DNA of 64,000 nucleotides from Pseudoprevotella muciniphila (GCF_003265305.2 NZ_CP033459.1:2604001-2668000), one strand, 5' to 3'. Numbered from the stretch's first letter, positions 26,246 to 36,764 are shown. Notes: a model not told the origin generated them from the letters alone. Translations and numbers: made by a program.

Positions 26246-27442
26246 TTAATGTGCAAATCCGAAAAGCCAGATGGGGATGTCTTTGCCGAGACCCGACTCA
26301 AGGTTGTAACGGGCAAAAACCGTGTCGCCCGGAGTCTTGATGCGTTTCAGTTTGTCGCAAACACAAATGTCGTATTCATCGTTTATCAGGAAGAAACCGG
26401 GACGTCTGCCTTTGTTAACCTTGTGGTGACGCCACAGACAATTCACTAAGTAAGTTTCATAGATGTTTTGCTCGTCCATGTTGGGCACATTGAGTGCATA
26501 CATCAGGTTGGTATTGTGCAACTTGACTGCTGCGGGTTTCTTCGGGAATACGTCGCCGGGGCGATAGATCAGGTTAATGAAACGTCCTTCTTCAAGGTAT
26601 CTAAGGTAGTTCATCACGGTAGCCCTCGATGTGCCGATTTCTTCTGCAAGTTTGCTTACATTCGGCGCACTCTCTTCAGAGATGGCAAGCAAGTAGAGCA
26701 ACTTCTTGATGCGCGACAGATATTTCAGTTCTATTTGCTTGGAGAGCAAAATGTCCGTTTCTATCATGCTATTCATCGACTTGAGCAAACTCTCCGTGAA
26801 ATTGCGGTTCTCGATGTAGAATGGATAGTGACCATGACGGAGGTATTTCTCGAAATGATCCCAAGGTTCAACCTCATGGAGAATGGAACGAACGATTTGT
26901 TCGTGGTCGTTTACTATCTCCTCAAGGCTGTAGGAAGGAAAATTGTTGTCGGTCTGCTGATTGATGTATTCGCGGAACGAGAAGCCGTGGAGGTGGTAGA
27001 AACGGCATACCTGGCTTAGTTCACTGTCTTCTTCTTCACTGTCGGTCAGGGAAGTGGTTGTAAATACAATGCGGAGACGCGGGTACTTGTTGTAGCACGC
27101 TATAAGTTGCTCTTTCCAACCGCGAAGTTTGAACATCTGGTCTATGAGAAGCACCTGTCCGCCATTGCGAACAAATTCGCCTGCAAAGTCCACTATGCCG
27201 CAACCCTGAAAATAGAAGTTGTTCATGCTGATGAACAGGCATTGATGCATGTATGGCGCAAAATTATCCTTCGCAAATTGAAGGAGGAAAGAAGTACGGC
27301 CAACACCGCGAGGTCCTCGGATGCCTATGAGGCGATAACTCCAGTCAATATTGTCCATTAATGAACGGCGGACTGAAAACTTGGCATGCTCCATCCAGAA
27401 ATCGTGCGTCTGGTAGAATTTGCTCATTGAGTCTATTACCAT
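26246..27442 (-). CDS. AAA-family ATPase with DUF4143-like C-terminus, Walker A Lys replaced by Arg
   Basis: The 398-residue protein has the layout of archaeal/bacterial AAA ATPases with a winged-helix and a restriction-nuclease-like DUF4143 tail. The N-terminal P-loop reads GPRGVGRTS (43-51), with Arg49 where these proteins normally have the catalytic Lys. A likely Walker B is GGQVLLIDQM and the sensor region follows (RIVFTTTSL). A winged helix (EIGTSRATVMNYLRYLEEG) is at about 265-285. The function of these ATPases is not known; some occur with toxin or defence genes. An alternative start at 27427 (MSKFYQ) is possible. It is not close enough to nifJ (150 bp) to infer an operon. Confidence 0.85.
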   Translation of the reverse strand: MVIDSMSKFYQTHDFWMEHAKFSVRRSLMDNIDWSYRLIGIRGPRGVGRTSFLLQFAKDNFAPYMHQCLFISMNNFYFQGCGIVDFAGEFVRNGGQVLLIDQMFKLRGWKEQLIACYNKYPRLRIVFTTTSLTDSEEEDSELSQVCRFYHLHGFSFREYINQQTDNNFPSYSLEEIVNDHEQIVRSILHEVEPWDHFEKYLRHGHYPFYIENRNFTESLLKSMNSMIETDILLSKQIELKYLSRIKKLLYLLAISEESAPNVSKLAEEIGTSRATVMNYLRYLEEGRFINLIYRPGDVFPKKPAAVKLHNTNLMYALNVPNMDEQNIYETYLVNCLWRHHKVNKGRRPGFFLINDEYDICVCDKLKRIKTPGDTVFARYNLESGLGKDIPIWLFGFAH

Positions 27443-27645
27443 AGTGCGTCTTATTTGATTTTAAGGAAAGGTTCTGGTTTTTAATTATTATATATCTGCC
27501 GCAAAATGCTGCAAAGCATCGCTGACGGCCTTGTGTTCACTGCAATAGTGCAATGGCAAGCCGATATTACGACTTCAAACGCAAAAGTAATAAAATTTTG
27601 TGAAAAATATATAAACAATATTAAAAAATGTTGCTAAATAATTTT

Positions 27646-28692
27646 CTATATATTTTTCCGCCTGATAAGCAGATAAAGCACCACGGGAACTCCAAGCAGA
27701 GATGTCAGTGAGTTGACGGGGAGTGCGATATTGGAACCCGGGAGATGTGATACGACATTGCAGAGCAGGGCTGTGTTGCAGCCAAGTAGCAATGTGGCAG
27801 GGATAAGAGTGCGATGGTTGGACGTAGAAAATAAGAAACGTGCAGCATGCGGCACAGCCAGTCCGATGAATGAAATCGGCCCGCAAAAGGCTGTTACAAT
27901 GGCTGAGAGCCATCCTACACTCAAAAGCAGTGTCGTGCGTGCGCTTCTCAAGCGAATACCTAAACTTTTGGCATAGTCTTCGCCTAAAAGCAACGCATTG
28001 AGAGGCTTGACGAGAAGAATGATGCTGCAGACACCTGCAAGGATGGAGATGGAGTAGGGAATAAGGCGGTCGCTTGTTACGGCACTGAAATCGCCAAGAC
28101 CCCAAAATACATACGACTGAACGCCATAATCAGTGGAATAGAAACTGAGCAATGATACAACAGAGGACGTAAGATAACTGATCATCACACCTGCGATGAG
28201 AAGCATCAGGTTGTTGTGTAGGAATGTGGAACAAACAACGAGCAGAACTATGACAATCACAGCACCCGCAAGAGCAAACAATGCCGTAAGCATGAAGCCC
28301 GACAATAACATTTCGCCTGCCATGAAACTGCCGCCGAGGAGTAGTATGGCGATAGCCGCGCCAAGACTTGCACCTGAATTAACGCCAAGTATGGAAGGGT
28401 CGGCGAGCGGATTGGAGAATATGGTCTGCATCACGAGACCGCTCAAGCCCAGAGCAGTGCCACCCAACGCCGCTGTAACGAGTTGTGGTATTCGAGACTC
28501 AATAATGATGAAGTGGCTCGTGTCGCTACACTCTCCACCTGTCAATGCACCAACGATTTCGGAAAATGGTATGTTTGTGCTCCCAAAGGCTATAGTGCAA
28601 AACGCAAGCACAGCGAAAAGGCACATTTGCAGAGACAAATGGAATGTGGTGCGCGATGACGATGACTTCGTATGTGAGGTAGTGCTGGCCAT
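27646..28692 (-). CDS. FecCD/BtuC-family ABC transporter permease
   Basis: The 348-residue protein has about nine or ten hydrophobic helices and the FecCD signature regions GVNSGASLG, GSTNIPFSEI and WGLGDFSA, with the conserved C-terminal FCGPISFIGLAVPHAAR. It should pair with the substrate-binding protein encoded 8 bp upstream on the same strand to import a ferric siderophore, heme or cobalamin. Unlike most such operons, no ABC ATPase gene follows; downstream there is a gap of about 200 bp and then an AAA ATPase of a different family. Either the ATPase is encoded elsewhere or the operon is incomplete. Confidence 0.92.
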   Translation of the reverse strand: MASTTSHTKSSSSRTTFHLSLQMCLFAVLAFCTIAFGSTNIPFSEIVGALTGGECSDTSHFIIIESRIPQLVTAALGGTALGLSGLVMQTIFSNPLADPSILGVNSGASLGAAIAILLLGGSFMAGEMLLSGFMLTALFALAGAVIVIVLLVVCSTFLHNNLMLLIAGVMISYLTSSVVSLLSFYSTDYGVQSYVFWGLGDFSAVTSDRLIPYSISILAGVCSIILLVKPLNALLLGEDYAKSLGIRLRSARTTLLLSVGWLSAIVTAFCGPISFIGLAVPHAARFLFSTSNHRTLIPATLLLGCNTALLCNVVSHLPGSNIALPVNSLTSLLGVPVVLYLLIRRKNI

Positions 28693-28699
28693 GGGATGC

Positions 28700-29839
28700 T
28701 TATTCTTTTAGTGCTTTGAAATACCTGTATTTGTCAAAACCTAACTCCGGGTGAGCAATCGCAACCACTTCTTTCAGTACCCGCTCAGGATGGAACGGCG
28801 TTTCTTCAAAAAATGCAACGTTTAGCGTGTTGCAGCCATATATGTGCCTCGTCTTGAAGGCCTTGAACTCTGCATAGCGCTTGTCGTCAGTCAAGAGTGA
28901 GCGGTAAGTCAGGTCTTTCGGGGACCCATATTTCATCAGCCATAAATCTGCATCAGAGGCTTTAGAAAAGACCGTCTCGAAGTTGAGGCTCACAGACCCG
29001 CTCTCCCTTAAATCGGCAAAGACGTACCGGCATCCGGCATCTTCATAGAGACGGCCCATCGTACTCCTGCCGCCTGGCATGTACCAGACCGGGCCTGTCT
29101 TTTTATCAACAATCAAAGTCGGGCGAGAAGTAGTTCGGGCTGCTTTTTCTTTCCATGAGTTGTATGACGTCTCTATCTCTTTGAACATGCTGTCTGCCAA
29201 CGCTTCACAATCGTAAAGCATTCCAAAGAGAATCACCCACTCAGCGCGGCCCAAAGGACTGGTTTCCATATAATCAGCACACTCTATGATAGGAATGTTC
29301 AACTTTTCAATCGGGCCGTAGGTGTTATTCTCAAAAGGTGATACCAACAGTGCATCGGCATTCGATGCTATGATGCGTTCAATGTTGGGCTGCAGCGACT
29401 GACCCATATCAGTCATCTTACCGCTGCTTATTAAATTCTTAAGCGTATCAGAAAGAATGTAGTTGCAATCGCAGATGCCGCACACGCTACCTGTTTTACC
29501 GAGTTCATGAAGCAGGCTGGCATGAACACTTGAAAACGTGATGCTGCGTTTGAGAGGTGTTCGTACTACAGTGCCTGTAGGCATGTCTTTGGGAATACTG
29601 TCTGTGTATGCTATGAGATTGTAACGATGCAGAACCTTATCTTTATGCCACGCATCTTTCACAATGACTTCTGTGTAGCCCTCATGCCTGACGATTTGCA
29701 ATAATTCGGAATGTCGCAAACGTAAAGTGTCGCCTTTGTTGTCTTGGGCTGTATTTGAAACGTCTTTACAACTGTTTGTCAGCGTAACAAGAGCAAGCGA
29801 AAGGAATATGAGAATGGATGCAATCCGTTTGTTTATCAT
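28700..29839 (-). CDS. Periplasmic metallophore/cobalamin-binding lipoprotein (TroA fold)
   Basis: The 379-residue protein has a lipoprotein signal ending LTNSC (Cys24). The rest has the two-lobed helical-backbone fold of BtuF/FecB-type binding proteins, with the lobe features SVHASLLHELG, DALLVSPFENNTYG, IECADYMETSPLGRAEWVILFG and WYMPGGRSTMGRLYEDAG. It delivers a metal complex to the permease encoded 8 bp downstream. No riboswitch or Fur box was recognisable in the short 74-bp upstream gap, so the substrate remains open (iron complex or corrinoid). Confidence 0.9.
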   Translation of the reverse strand: MINKRIASILIFLSLALVTLTNSCKDVSNTAQDNKGDTLRLRHSELLQIVRHEGYTEVIVKDAWHKDKVLHRYNLIAYTDSIPKDMPTGTVVRTPLKRSITFSSVHASLLHELGKTGSVCGICDCNYILSDTLKNLISSGKMTDMGQSLQPNIERIIASNADALLVSPFENNTYGPIEKLNIPIIECADYMETSPLGRAEWVILFGMLYDCEALADSMFKEIETSYNSWKEKAARTTSRPTLIVDKKTGPVWYMPGGRSTMGRLYEDAGCRYVFADLRESGSVSLNFETVFSKASDADLWLMKYGSPKDLTYRSLLTDDKRYAEFKAFKTRHIYGCNTLNVAFFEETPFHPERVLKEVVAIAHPELGFDKYRYFKALKE

Positions 29840-29913
29840 GATAATAAAGACAGATGCTTGTGGTTGTCATTTCGCAACTGCTACAAACATCTGTCGTATG
29901 GGGATTGTTTTTG

Positions 29914-31056
29914 TTATGACATTGTTGCTGCTTTCTCTTTCGCCTCTTTTTCGCGCTTGTGCTTGTTGCCGAAGTGTGTTACGATACAATGGAAAAGCAC
30001 CCAAACCGCAATATCGATGACTACAATGATATTGATGTTGATGTTTTTCGTCATCAAAGTGTTGATAATGATGAAGAAACCGCTGAAAAGCAAAATAGTT
30101 ATCATCACCCAGCGTGCACGCATGCCCGTACGGAGCAATTTGTGGTGAAAATGATTCTTGTCAGGAAGGAATGGATTCTTCTTGTTGATCACGCGGCGGA
30201 AAACTACGCGTACAACATCAAATACTGGTACAATGAGTGTGCTGAAAACGATAATCATTGTGTGATTTACGTCATTAGGGCGCCCTGTCATGTTCTGACT
30301 CATGTTAATCGCCAAAAAACCGAGGACTAAGCCTAAGGTCAGACTGCCTGTGTCGCCCATGAAAATCTTGTGACCATGTTTGGCATTACCGAAAACGTTG
30401 TAAACCCAAAAAGGTACTATCACGCCAAATGTGCTCGCCCCTAAGAGAGCAAAATAGTATTGTTGGTGATAAACATTGATGATGGTTAAAATTCCTAAGG
30501 CTATGCAGCAAAGACCACTCGCCAATCCGTCAATACCATCAATCAAGTTAATCGCATTTGTGATATATATCACAAGGAAAATGGTAATGGGCATGCCCAC
30601 GTAAGCAGGAATGTCGTAGATACCAAACAAACCGTTTAGTGTGTTTAGCCATGTTCCGCTCGCGGCAAGAAATGATGCTGCAATCAGTTGTGCTAAAAAC
30701 TTGGGCTTATAACTCAATCCAACGAGGTCGTCGCAAATGCCTATCAAATAAAGAATGGTCATGCCTACAATGAGCATAAGGTACTTGCACATTGTAGCCT
30801 CTTGTGGACCTGCAGAGTCGATGGAGAGGCCTAAAAGGAAACGTAGGCCTACAATGAAACCGCAAGTAATAATGATTTCAGGAAAAAACGACAGGCCGCC
30901 GAGACGAGGAATGGGCGTGTCGTGGACCTTACGGCTATTTGGTAGGTCGAAGAGTTTCTTCTTTTGGGAAATAAACAAAATCTTCGGCATAATCATGGCG
31001 CCCAGTCCTGCTGCCAGGCAGAAAGCGAAGATAATGTACAAACTGTTGTTTAGCAT
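29914..31056 (-). CDS. MraY/WecA-family polyprenyl-phosphate sugar-1-phosphate transferase
   Basis: The 380-residue protein has about eleven transmembrane helices and the family motifs GICDDLVGL (about 105-113, the DD pair) and FMGDTGSLTLG (about 210-220), plus NLIDGIDGLASG and the C-terminal HFHHKLL loop. It transfers a sugar 1-phosphate, probably GlcNAc-1-phosphate, to undecaprenyl phosphate at the cytoplasmic face, starting O-antigen or capsule units. It lies alone and not in a polysaccharide cluster, which is common for the housekeeping WecA-like copy in Bacteroidales. The upstream gap (31057-31278) contains a degenerate copy of the repeat also seen upstream of the TlpA gene. Confidence 0.9.
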   Translation of the reverse strand: MLNNSLYIIFAFCLAAGLGAMIMPKILFISQKKKLFDLPNSRKVHDTPIPRLGGLSFFPEIIITCGFIVGLRFLLGLSIDSAGPQEATMCKYLMLIVGMTILYLIGICDDLVGLSYKPKFLAQLIAASFLAASGTWLNTLNGLFGIYDIPAYVGMPITIFLVIYITNAINLIDGIDGLASGLCCIALGILTIINVYHQQYYFALLGASTFGVIVPFWVYNVFGNAKHGHKIFMGDTGSLTLGLVLGFLAINMSQNMTGRPNDVNHTMIIVFSTLIVPVFDVVRVVFRRVINKKNPFLPDKNHFHHKLLRTGMRARWVMITILLFSGFFIIINTLMTKNININIIVVIDIAVWVLFHCIVTHFGNKHKREKEAKEKAATMS

Positions 31057-31197
31057 ATTTAAAAAGTCTTATCATGCAAAATTACATCAAATTTTGAAAT
31101 AAATGCTTGCATGTTGAGTTTTTTTGAAGGAATGTGAGGCAAACCAAGATACATGAGGTGTATTCTGTTAATTATGTTGAGACGTTTTATAGATGCG

Positions 31198-31283
31198 GAA
31201 ACAAAATATAAAACGACCAACATGGAACATATCTGAAGGTTATACGCAATTATCAGAATTGATAGGACATACCATAAACTATT
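31198..31283. repeat. Degenerate 90-bp repeat, copy A
   Basis: The stretch from AAACAAAATATAAAACG through ATCAGAATTG to ACATACCATAAACT is about three-quarters identical to 34402-34495 (copy B) in the same orientation. The two copies flank the Omp28-DUF6029-TlpA genes. Copy A lacks the -7 promoter box found next to copy B. The remainder of the 220-bp gap holds nothing else I can name. Confidence 0.7.
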
Positions 31284-32067
31284 TGCACTTTGCTTTCTCT
31301 GCTTGCAAAACACCATCACTGTCGTTGTAGATAAAAGCAACAACGTAAAGTTGTGATGTATCCCACATGTCGTTGAGTTGATATTCGTAACAGACTGTTT
31401 GTCTTGAGCCTGCAGTCATGGAAATGTCATCGCCGTAAGGTGCATTCACACTTGCGCGGAAAACGTGGCGGTGCAAATAGAAACCATCAATTTCTCCGTC
31501 GGGCATAATCTGTGGGCAGCAGACGCTGTCTTCTGTAAGCCATATCTGCAGTTTGCCGATAAAGTCTTGTTCTGCTTCAGTCGTTACGTCAATTTTCAAT
31601 CTGTTGTTTTCTGTATCAAGTATGTTGGCAATGGAAATTGTTGCTTGAGGGGACTCTTGTAAACGTTGAGTAACCATTCCGCTCCAGGATGTGTGTTCGA
31701 GAATGCCTTTACGGTCCACCATGCCACAAGGCCAATGATTGACGCCCCAATATCTCTGATAAGCAGTGCCTTGGGGTGTGGCTAAACCGAGAGGATTTGT
31801 GGTCTCGTCGATTGACAGGTCGCCACCATGGATGGCCACTGCTATGATATGGTCTTCTCCATAAAGACGTTGGATGTCGCGGATAGTCTCTGCAGCGTAT
31901 GGGCAATTATGACACAGTTGACCGGTAAAGTCCTCTATCAATACTTTCTTGCTCGTTTCTATAGGTAGAGGAATTACAGAAAAACGGTTTTCTTCTGAAA
32001 TATCGTCGCAAGAATAGATAAATAATATAAGGAGTAAAGTGAGTAATAACGTAGCCTTGAATTTCAT
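31279..32067 (-). CDS. Omp28-related lipoprotein with thioredoxin-like CxxC
   Basis: With the ATG at 32067 the protein has 262 residues: a lipoprotein signal ending IYSC (Cys20) and an Omp28-family domain with the redox motif LCHNCP (Cys52, Cys55) inside FTGQLCHNCPYAAETI. A longer frame opens at a TTG (32139), but it overlaps the DUF6029 gene and lacks a signal. A second beta-rich half ends the protein (VCYEYQLNDMWDTSQLYVVAFIYN). Omp28 relatives are outer-membrane-associated; the CxxC suggests thiol exchange. The gene is 14 bp downstream of the DUF6029 gene. Confidence 0.85.
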   Translation of the reverse strand: MKFKATLLLTLLLILFIYSCDDISEENRFSVIPLPIETSKKVLIEDFTGQLCHNCPYAAETIRDIQRLYGEDHIIAVAIHGGDLSIDETTNPLGLATPQGTAYQRYWGVNHWPCGMVDRKGILEHTSWSGMVTQRLQESPQATISIANILDTENNRLKIDVTTEAEQDFIGKLQIWLTEDSVCCPQIMPDGEIDGFYLHRHVFRASVNAPYGDDISMTAGSRQTVCYEYQLNDMWDTSQLYVVAFIYNDSDGVLQAEKAKCK

Positions 32068-32081
32068 AACTATAATAAGGA

Positions 32082-33845
32082 TTAGAAAGTGAAAGTATAA
32101 GAGAGTTGTAATCCTTTCTGCGCAGGTTGCCAGCGACAAACACCTCCCGTACAGTTGTAACCATCCGCAGTGCGCCCATATCCCACTATGAGCGAGTGGG
32201 ATGCGTGTGTATAGGCTATCGAAGCCATGTAGTAGTGGACGGCGTGTGTTAAATCAGGATTTTTTGCCTCACTAACCCTCTTGCACCACTCGTCGCTCAG
32301 AGTAAACATGAAATGGGGTGGGAGACTTAATTCAATGAGACCATATAACCTGTCTCCTTCGTCTTGCTTGGTTCGTAAATATTGTGTCTCACATCTTAGT
32401 TTTACCTTTCGGCTGATGCTGAAATTGCCTTCAAGAACAAAGATGTTCGCATGAACGGTTTCGCCTTCTCCCTCAATGACAGAAGTGTTATACAACTGAT
32501 TCATAAACATACCGTTCAATTTAAAATTCTTGGATATCTTTTTTTCAAATTGAATGTTGATGTCGTGATAGTAGGAATGTGTGCCCCATTTCCAGAAAGA
32601 GGTGTTATACCCCTTCGTGCCTTTAAGGTCGGTTATTGGCTCACCGTTCATGTCGCAGAGTGGATTTGTCTTGATGCCGCAAGTATGGGAGGCATTAATT
32701 CTTATAAGTGTGCCATATTTGCCGCCAAGTAAGGTGTGACGAATGAAATTATAACTCAAAGAGCCTTGAAATGCCCATTCTCCAGGAACGTTTTGTGTGG
32801 CATAAGGATATGAAGATGCAAGGAAGTAAGTGTGTTCCATCGTGAATGCGGGCAGGTTGTTGATGAAGGATGAATTACCGGTTTGAGAACGTCTGCTCCG
32901 AAAATTCATGTCCTCGCTACGCTTTGCCTGTAGCAAAGCACTTAAGCCTTTGCGCGAATATGATGCCGACAAGAGTAGTGTCTTTCCGTGTCGGTAAGTG
33001 TAGCCGTTGTCGAATGAGGGGTCATGGCTCTTTTGGGCATATTCTGCCAGAAAATGCCAACGTGATGTTTGTAAGTCAGCACGAATATCAAAACCACCAG
33101 TGTTCTTAGGTAAATGGAGTTTGTATGCACCGATAATATCGGCATCATAGGCATCCTTTTCGCCCGTAGGCCGTATAGATAGGATGTCTTCATCGCTCTC
33201 GTGCTTGCTTACACCCGAAAGGCCTATGGTCAAAATCGTGTTCCTGTTGCGCAGTGGTTTAATCCAATGCGATAGTTCCATTTCAATGTCCCCTCCATAA
33301 ACAAAGGATTTGTTGTGGTGCCAGTAACGACGCTGTTTACCGCCAATGAGTTTCACTTGTAATCCCTCAATAGGGCGGAGAATGAGCCGCCCGCCACGCA
33401 GGGCATTATCCACACCAAGTTCACGTTCTTCATAACAACGGAGAATGAGACCCGATCCGAATTGTTCATAAAAGTCGCACAAAGTCAGTTCTGCCCGTTT
33501 AAGGTGTCCTTTAACGTAGAAATAAGGCACGCCCCAACCCTTGAACTCTTTTTCGTATCCCGGCAGAGGATGTTCCGTAAATTGAAAACGACCGCCAATT
33601 TCTATGTGCCTGTTTGCTAGGCGAAGGTCTGCGTATGTGTTGGAGAGTGCCCAGTTGCTATGTTCCCCAGTCCTGATTTTTCGGTCCTTTTCCGGAATCA
33701 AGACATCGCTCTGTATGCTACCGGAAAATTTCAGACCACTCAACAAACTCTCATCCTTCTTTCCGTTTATGATACTGTCGGTTTGAGCATTAACAGGCAG
33801 TGATACAAAAACAATCAGTAATATTTGTAGTAAGCGCTTGAACAT
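32082..33845 (-). CDS. DUF6029-type outer-membrane protein
   Basis: The 587-residue protein has a signal peptide (1-20, cut after VNAQ) and then repeated amphipathic beta-strands throughout (LRLANRHIEIGGRFQF, TLLLSASYSRKGLSALLQA, HSLIVGYGRTADG) ending in aromatic TFTF, as expected for an outer-membrane beta-barrel or barrel-like protein. This matches the DUF6029 family, of unknown function. It lies 9 bp downstream of the TlpA gene and 14 bp upstream of the Omp28 gene, so the three form one transcription unit. Confidence 0.8.
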   Translation of the reverse strand: MFKRLLQILLIVFVSLPVNAQTDSIINGKKDESLLSGLKFSGSIQSDVLIPEKDRKIRTGEHSNWALSNTYADLRLANRHIEIGGRFQFTEHPLPGYEKEFKGWGVPYFYVKGHLKRAELTLCDFYEQFGSGLILRCYEERELGVDNALRGGRLILRPIEGLQVKLIGGKQRRYWHHNKSFVYGGDIEMELSHWIKPLRNRNTILTIGLSGVSKHESDEDILSIRPTGEKDAYDADIIGAYKLHLPKNTGGFDIRADLQTSRWHFLAEYAQKSHDPSFDNGYTYRHGKTLLLSASYSRKGLSALLQAKRSEDMNFRSRRSQTGNSSFINNLPAFTMEHTYFLASSYPYATQNVPGEWAFQGSLSYNFIRHTLLGGKYGTLIRINASHTCGIKTNPLCDMNGEPITDLKGTKGYNTSFWKWGTHSYYHDINIQFEKKISKNFKLNGMFMNQLYNTSVIEGEGETVHANIFVLEGNFSISRKVKLRCETQYLRTKQDEGDRLYGLIELSLPPHFMFTLSDEWCKRVSEAKNPDLTHAVHYYMASIAYTHASHSLIVGYGRTADGYNCTGGVCRWQPAQKGLQLSYTFTF

Positions 33846-33854
33846 AAGAGTTTA

Positions 33855-34373
33855 TTATTGCTTTTTCTTAGAAACGTATTTTTCAGAAGCAGGGTATGCA
33901 TTTTCAAGAACTTTGTCGTATAGAATTTCTTCGCAGCCCTCACTGTATCCGTTTCGACTATAGATAATCCTGCCTTTCCCGTCAATAACGAAAACATGAG
34001 GGATGGTGTGAACGTTCATCGCACGGCAAAATTCACTGTTAGGGTCAAGAAGCACATCGAAAGTCCAACTATAGCCATCTGCAAGAGGTCTTACTTTCTG
34101 AGTATTCTGAGCATCGTCTATAGATACTGCGATGACGCGCACACCGCTTTCTTTGTGCCAGTCGGCATAATTCTCGCTGATCGCATTGAGTTCCCGTATG
34201 CATGGCTTACACCAAGTTGCAAAGAAACTGATGATAATAGGCTTTCCATTATTCGATATGGTATCAGTAAAAACGATGTTGCCGTAAATGTCTCTGAGCG
34301 ATACGCGTGGTAATTGTCCGTATGCGGAAACACAAAACATCAGTAAGGAAACAAAGGAGAAGTATTTCTTCAT
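33855..34373 (-). CDS. TlpA-family periplasmic disulfide reductase
   Basis: The 172-residue protein has a signal peptide (1-20, cut at AYGQ) and a thioredoxin fold with the redox motif TWCKPC (Cys55, Cys58), the TlpA insert (WHKESGVRVIAVSIDDAQ), and the cis-proline region VHTIPHVFVI. It should keep periplasmic thiols reduced. It is the first gene of the TlpA-DUF6029-Omp28 unit, so its client could be one of the two surface proteins. The promoter TTG-N19-TACCTTTG sits just upstream. Confidence 0.92.
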   Translation of the reverse strand: MKKYFSFVSLLMFCVSAYGQLPRVSLRDIYGNIVFTDTISNNGKPIIISFFATWCKPCIRELNAISENYADWHKESGVRVIAVSIDDAQNTQKVRPLADGYSWTFDVLLDPNSEFCRAMNVHTIPHVFVIDGKGRIIYSRNGYSEGCEEILYDKVLENAYPASEKYVSKKKQ

Positions 34374-34396
34374 GACGCTTCATATATTATATGGTG

Positions 34397-34426
34397 CAAA
34401 GGTACACAAACAAAAACATAAAACAA
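34397..34426 (-). promoter_or_regulatory. Bacteroidetes-type promoter of the TlpA-DUF6029-Omp28 unit
   Basis: Read on the minus strand, TTG (34426-34424), a 19-bp spacer and TACCTTTG (34404-34397) match the consensus. The predicted start is near 34391, giving a leader of about 18 nt. The -33 element is inside repeat copy B. Confidence 0.75.
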
Positions 34427-34495
34427 CCAACATGAAACATATATGAAGGATGTAAACAATAATCAGAATAAACAAAACATACCAAATAAAACTGC
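34402..34495. repeat. 90-bp repeat, copy B
   Basis: Related in the same orientation to 31198-31283 (copy A): shared words include AACCAACATG/GACCAACATG, ATCAGAAT and ACATACCA at matching positions. Copy B overlaps the upstream part of the TlpA promoter. The rest of the gap to the rRNA promoter (34496-34640) is AT-rich with no other recognisable signal. Confidence 0.7.
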
Positions 34496-34642
34496 ATATA
34501 TAAGCATGGCAAAACGAGTGAATAATTTCTGAAAGTGCAATCTGGAGTTGACAAACAAAATAATATGGGAAATTTTTAATGCTTGATAATCAGGTGATTG
34601 AAGAAATAATCAAAATAAAAATAAAAAAAATATCAAAATTTC

Positions 34643-34673
34643 TTTGTTGGTAAAAATACTCGCCGTATCTTTG
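34643..34673 (+). promoter_or_regulatory. rRNA operon promoter
   Basis: TTTG (34643-34646), a 19-bp spacer and TATCTTTG (34666-34673) match the Bacteroidetes consensus. A further TTG follows directly. The leader of about 230 nt includes GTTCTTTGAAATTTTT, a sequence typical of rRNA leaders in this phylum. Confidence 0.85.
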
Positions 34674-34911
34674 CAGTCGCCGCTTTTGAAAAATGGGCGG
34701 TTTTAAGATATCGTTCTTTGAAATTTTTCCATTACTGAAAAGAGAAGTACAAGAGAGATTCTTGCTTATTGTTCATATTATTTTGTACATGAGCGAGAAA
34801 GGGTAAAAAAGTTTTTTTACATCTCCGTCAATTGAAGTATTCGATACTCCATTTGATCCAAGACTTTATAATTAGTCACCGAGCCAAGGAAACAATTTAT
34901 TATATTTTTTT

Positions 34912-36444
<1,533 letters not shown>

Positions 36445-36660
36445 CTGGAGGCTTTGGTGATATAGTTGATATAGTTATTTTTTCAGGAGATGTTTTTTCC
36501 CATCTTTCCTGTGCTGTCTCTTTCGGTAATTGGATTTATTGGATATAACGGCGGGATGGAGCCATGTTTTCGTATGAAGATGCAGATTCGCATGAAGATA
36601 CTGAAATGCAGATTGGTCATCCCTTTAAGCCCGCCGCCCCGTTGCGGCCCGGGCGTTGCC

Positions 36661-36734
36661 AGTCCTATAGCTCAGTTGGTTAGAGCGCCACACTGATAAT
36701 GTGGAGGTCGGCAGTTCAAGTCTGCCTGGGACTA
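36661..36734 (+). tRNA. tRNA-Ile (GAT)
   Basis: The cloverleaf has acceptor AGTCCTA/TGGGACT, D arm CTCAGTTGGTTAGAG, anticodon loop CTGATAA with anticodon GAT, and T arm with GTTCAAGTC. It lies in the 16S-23S spacer, as usual. CCA is not encoded. Confidence 0.97.
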
Positions 36735-36764
36735 CGAATGCTAATATCGATTAGCACCGCCGAA

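Noticed and set aside
27575-28105. A 176-codon frame on the same strand as the FecCD permease
   Set aside because: It is another frame of the permease gene, runs past its end and lacks membrane-protein or other family features.
29840-29913. Cobalamin riboswitch upstream of the metallophore-binding protein
   Set aside because: The gap is 74 bp, too short for this riboswitch, and no conserved core was seen.
31059-31343. A 94-codon frame covering the gap after the Omp28 gene
   Set aside because: It overlaps the end of Omp28 and the repeat copy, and its sequence is a mix of hydrophobic residues without a signal or family match.
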